A stretch of DNA of 64,000 nucleotides. It comes from Utricularia gibba. Its lineage: Eukaryota; Streptophyta; Magnoliopsida; Lamiales; Lentibulariaceae. Each line of letters opens with the position of its first letter. The stretch's first letter is position 1. Positions 59,425 through 64,000 of the stretch are shown here, in pieces. Under the pieces are notes generated by a model. That model made no database searches, was not told where the DNA came from, and saw only the letters and a list, made by a program, of their open reading frames with translations. Where the stretch lies: assembly GCA_002189035.1 (NCBI GenBank), contig NEEC01000007.1, forward strand, positions 2,480,001-2,544,000. Reading direction: 5' to 3'. Both the position numbers and the translations under genes were made by a program.

Positions 59425-62400
59425 TCGACGGCAGCTTCCGGTTGCTGTTTCCTTCTACTGCTCTACAGCCTCCTTCGAAATGTGGATAAAATATAGATAT
59501 TTTATATTAAACAAACATCAAATATCCAAAATGTCTTCCCTCTTCATGGAGCATACAACGAGATATTTTTTATTGCATTTAGTGAGGGCGACAAAGAAGA
59601 GGATGTATTACAAAAATAATCATCGTATGTAAAAAAGATAAACTTGATGATAATGAAGAAGGGAGAAGAGGAAGGACTGTACTAATATGTCATTTAATAA
59701 TAATTATTAGCATTATTATGGTTTTCAAAATAGTATTTATTTTACTTTTTTAAATAATATAAGCAATTCTCCTCTTGCGTAGCTAGAGGATGACAGCTAC
59801 CAACCCGCATCATGTGTCCAATTTCCATCTGTTTCTCCTGCTATCTAATGCACAGTTTCATTTTCACTATATTTAAAATATAATTTTCACGGAAATTAAG
59901 GTTGTTCTCGTGTATGAAAGGGGCTATTCATATAAAATTTTTTGATTCAAAAGATGTGTTCTACATAGTACGTGAAGAATATACAGTAAGTTTTTGAATT
60001 AAGATCTGGTATAAAGTGGTTGCATATCACTATAAACAACATAAATGATGTTGGACTCGGTGGTTGATCCTGGTTGGAATCAAACGCTCCTATTTGAAGA
60101 CAGTGAGCCCCTTATTGTGTACGCGTCTTCGAAGGACTTTTTTTTCAAAACAGAATATATTTCCAAATAACATTGATATTGCCAGCTATTGTCTTATGTT
60201 TCTTTTCTTTTCTTTTTTTTTGTATCTCGTTTGATGTCCAATATAAGGTGCTGGAAAAATTGCAACAGTCACATTCAACTAGTTCAATGTCAGGTCAATG
60301 TGCAAGAGAGTGGATGACAATCAATCCATGATGGAAAAACATGGCACCATTACCATCCATGATAAATTGTGTATTAAAATTAAGGATTTGATGGATTAAA
60401 TCAATACATATGAAAATTAAGTATATAATAAATGTAAATTATATTATAAAAAATTAAATATAATCAATTACTAATGATCTATTAATTTTTATATATTTAC
60501 AAGTATTATGATACTATGTTACAATTAAATATCTGATTTATCAAACGAGTATGTCTAAAACTCAAATATACAATAAATGTAATTCATATTAAAAAAAGTT
60601 TAGTTAAATTGATTATTAATAATTTATCATTTCTTATATATTTTATTCTTTTACTTTACAGGGGCTTCAAGTTTTTTTGCACTGAGTAAAGATTAAGGAA
60701 AATAGAAAATCACGTATATATGTAACAAAATGATAATACATAAGTTGATTGTTGTACATTACCATATAAAATTGTGAATCGGTCTAATGGTATTTTTTTG
60801 AGTCCGGATGTTTCTCTAATCGGGTCATTAGACGTCCGGTTATGAGAACTCATAGAAACATTGTGCATCATGGTTTGTTCCTATGATTGAGTTGGTGGGC
60901 ATGGGGGCTCATTTTCTTACACATTATACACCTTCAAATTCGGTCAGGTGGTGCACCACATCAAACTTCAATATTGGTGATTCTGCCCTACAAGATTTTA
61001 ATATTTACTAGCATATAAGCTTGAGGTCGAGATTGCTTTCGGTGCAGGTGACCAGAATGAATATTTGCGGGTGTAATTGTCTCCTTAATAATGATAATAC
61101 AAAAGTTGCGATTTGGGACATGACATGGCTTACCAAACACATGACACGCCACACCGGTTGGTGGCCACAATCATGCACGCATTACACTTGGCTCACAACC
61201 ATGGATGAAAAGTCTTGATAAGGTCCCACATAATGCCTTTCCCAAGGTTGCTAAAGTTATACTTTCTAAAAACATATTTTGAAATAATGATAATGTAAAA
61301 TAGAGTGACAATAGAAAATAAAATTAATTAATGTATTATAATTTCAATAGAGTGGAGTTCGTCTATGAAATTTTAAATTATAATCATTATAAATAGTTTA
61401 ATTTTCATGTTTTAAAATTGTGTTATATACTTATCAACTTGTTTATTTTGTAAATAGTTTGATCTTAAATTTATAAAATTACATATTTGATTTCTCATGT
61501 TACCAAAATTAATCGATTTTGACTATAATACTATTATAATGGTGCATCATACAAGATATAAACGCAAATGTAATATAATCATTGTCACTTTGAATCTTTC
61601 AAGACATAAACATGATATAACCCTAACACGGGTATTATTTGATTCTCTGAACTTCAAATGTAAATGTAAAAATCTCTTATATAAAATTTCGTTAAATTTA
61701 AAACTAAAGCTAATTTATGGCACCATAAATCGATTTATTTTTTAAAAAGTTAGAAAACTATTTAAGTATTCATTGCATGATTTTGATAACTTGAGTTTTT
61801 TTTTCAATTTTGAAATATGATAATTAAACTTTTTATATTAATTGAAATTTGAGATTATAATTTTCTTAATTTCAACAGTGGGTACAACAACGACACTTTT
61901 ATTAGCGGATGTTTAACCACGAAATTCTTTTCAATAAGGAATTATCTAAAATAGGAGAATCTAATGGCTCCATATGTGTGTTTTCATAGTAGCATAAATT
62001 GATACTTTTTTTAATTAATAAACATTATTAAAAATGATTTTTGAGAATAAAAATAAAGCATCAGAATCTGCACAATAGCTCACTTTTACATTCACAACTT
62101 ATTTTTTAAATCATAATTTTAAAGTTTCATTGTAAAATTAGAGAATATGCGTGTTTTATAAAATTATTAATTTTTTATTTAAGAATGTGTAAAATGAACA
62201 CCAATATTTGGTGGAAGCTTGCAAGTGCAATAACGCCAAAAAGTGTGGATCATGTTGCGCCACGTGGAAGGAATCGGAAACACCAGAATTAGTGGTAGGG
62301 TTTCCAACTCCTCCTCATCGACTCTCCTTGTAACTAGAATGTGTGGTCGTGTCGTGCTGTCAGTATATCCAAATCTAGAATCTGAATAAATTTATATTAA

Positions 62401-63940
62401 AATTTCACAATCAATTTTGAAGAACTAGATGATTATCTGTCACTCTAAAAATAGCAATGAGAGCTTATAATGATTCCAAAATATATCATATGATCCAAAT
62501 TAGAAATCCACCAAAAAATTGAACATTTTTTGAATCCATGCTATTAAAATAAGAGTGATTTTTTTTAATCCGTACTTTTCAAATATAATTAATTTTAAGA
62601 TTATGAAATTGTTTCATGATATAGAATGTAAAATTAAATTCTTTTAATTTAGAAAAATTAAATAAGAAACCACTTCAACAAATTCAAGTGACACAACAAG
62701 TCGTAACTAATTGAAATATGATTTTATAATTGCGTATTGGGGAGTCGGGTTCAGGGTAGATTTCTCACACAGTGAAATGACAGTGCCCACATTTCTAAAT
62801 TACCAAGATGCGGTGGGCATCATTGCAACGCAGTCAACTACGTGGACATGAAATTTGTCTTTAGTTTGGTGTCAGTTTGTTAGGATGGATGAGTAGGCCA
62901 CGGGTGGCTCCTGCGTCAGGGGGCGCCCATCCTGGTGGCTAAACGACCTCCTCCCTTGTCCATACCTATCTATGCCTGCCCACCGCCAACCACAAAACTA
63001 GGAACCCCGGGCCGGGGCATGCACCATTATTCTCCTTTATTCCCTTCTCCACTACTTCTGGAAAAATAATAAAATGGAGCATCCACATTAACATACTTTG
63101 GGGTGGAAGTTTGTGGGTTGAGTTCACACCGCAAATGAATTACATTACAAAAAATTTGACAAATTTTGTATTGAAATTAAAGATTCGATAGATTAAACAC
63201 AAAAAACATAAGTTACATTAATTTTAATTAATTATTAGTAATTTATAATCTATTATATACTTGATTATATCATTTTAATTTTTTGATATGGGATTGGTTT
63301 ACTCTAAAGCATCTGCAATTGATTAATTTAACAAGGCATACAGTTGAGAAATTTGTGCGTGCACTTTGTGAAGCACTTGCATGGGATGAATAGAGTAGAG
63401 GAGATGGATGTCTTCTTGACATGTAATCATGAAAACGAATCATATTTCATATCATTATGATTATAGAATGAATATATAATATGATATCAAGACGTGGATT
63501 CGAAATTGGGGCATAAACTTAATCTGGGCATCGATGTACCATTAGGTACTCGATAGAGACTACTCGCATGAGATGTTGCATTCACAGTAACAGATGCGGT
63601 TCAGCTGTGCTGATCATGCACTAAACCTCAAGATGTTGACATACCCCGATGTCAATTCTCTGAAACAAACACTCACACGAGATGATATGATGTAAAAACC
63701 CACGATCCGGGACTAGATAGATAATCTGCCGTCTGTTTCTTTTACACGAGAGGGTTGAATTTGACTATAGGGAGATCATTCATGGAAAGATACCGAGAAA
63801 TGGGTAATGGAGAAGGCCCACAATAATTCAGACCCACCTCACGTTCTCGCCATTAATGCATGGCTAACAGCTGAGTACGTGGGTCTCCATTATCATCCTC
63901 GATCCTGAGAGCTCATATCAGATCCGGCGTGCACGATCAC
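59425..63940. other. AT-rich gene-free region
   Basis: No gene, RNA gene or complete transposon was recognised. Short frames at 59336-59632, 61021-61218 and 61497-61745 lack conserved content. A GC-rich patch at 62880-63050 and a CACGTGG motif near 62270 stand out from the AT-rich background and might mark an unannotated transcript or promoter. Confidence 0.5.
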
Positions 63941-63947
63941 AAGTGAG

Positions 63948-64000
63948 ATGGCGAATGCAACCATCCTCAGGTTCACGCTTGCTTCTTTTTGGCCCTTTCA
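63948..64000 (+). CDS. Possible gene start cut by the window end
   Basis: ATG at 63948 opens a frame MANATILRFTLASFWPF that runs off the window. The preceding ~150 bp are less AT-rich and contain TACGTGGG, like a promoter or leader. Seventeen residues are too few to identify a family. The hydrophobic content would fit a signal or transit peptide. This is a weak call. Confidence 0.3.
   Translation, partial: MANATILRFTLASFWPF

Noticed and set aside
59336-61745. Short frames in the right-hand AT-rich region
   Set aside because: Random frames in low-complexity DNA with no conserved content.
1-64000. CRISPR arrays, bacterial operons, phage or viral genes
   Set aside because: None seen; all repeats are microsatellites, MITE-like elements or short tandem units, and all genes have plant-type introns or families.

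Overview
This 64 kb window is nuclear DNA from a flowering plant. Genes are split by short AT-rich introns, intergenic DNA is very AT-rich, and many products belong to plant-only or plant-typical families: SAUR, SHI/LRP1-type zinc finger, NET/KIP1-like NAB protein, DUF639, a DETOXIFICATION 45-like MATE carrier, and a pectinesterase with inhibitor domain. The species cannot be told from the sequence. There is no bacterial operon, CRISPR array, virus-like gene or transposase gene. I found no clear new biological system; the noteworthy points are listed as findings.

Layout, left to right: TRAP-alpha (minus, 117-2486) lies head-to-head with a DUF639 membrane protein (plus, 3834-7566). An intronless SAUR follows (plus, 9226-9510). 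At 10.9-13.6 kb is a poorly resolved stretch with one convincing but unrecognised coding segment (minus). A small At3g17950-like protein (minus, 13866-14373) lies head-to-head with a hotdog thioesterase (plus, 14868-15602). A DTX45-like MATE carrier (minus, 16323-20355) shares a 319 bp intergenic promoter with an FBL10-like F-box/LRR gene (plus, 20675-23129). MCM10 (minus, 24078-26455) is followed by a NAB-domain gene (plus, 28991-30561), a gene-poor stretch with MITE-like elements, and an SRS/LRP1 transcription factor (plus, 36464-37573). EHD1 (plus, 41713-45560) and a MORG1/WDR83-like WD40 gene (plus, 46928-48544) converge on NAT10/RNA cytidine acetyltransferase (minus, 48763-55963). A pectinesterase (minus, 56867-59057) is next. 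The last ~5 kb is AT-rich, with a possible gene start cut by the window end.

The genes do not form a pathway; this is an ordinary collinear block. Several are housekeeping genes (protein translocation at the ER, DNA replication, rRNA/tRNA acetylation, endocytosis). Four intergenic promoters contain TGGGCY 'site II' motifs, with a telo-box near MCM10.

Splice joins were worked out by eye from GT/GC-AG borders, reading-frame continuity and recalled protein families, and checked by exon-length arithmetic. A recurring oddity is that three well-conserved genes plus one unknown coding segment each need one or two extra bases in a short G or C run to stay in frame. All shifts have the same sense, which suggests under-called homopolymers in the assembly rather than gene decay.
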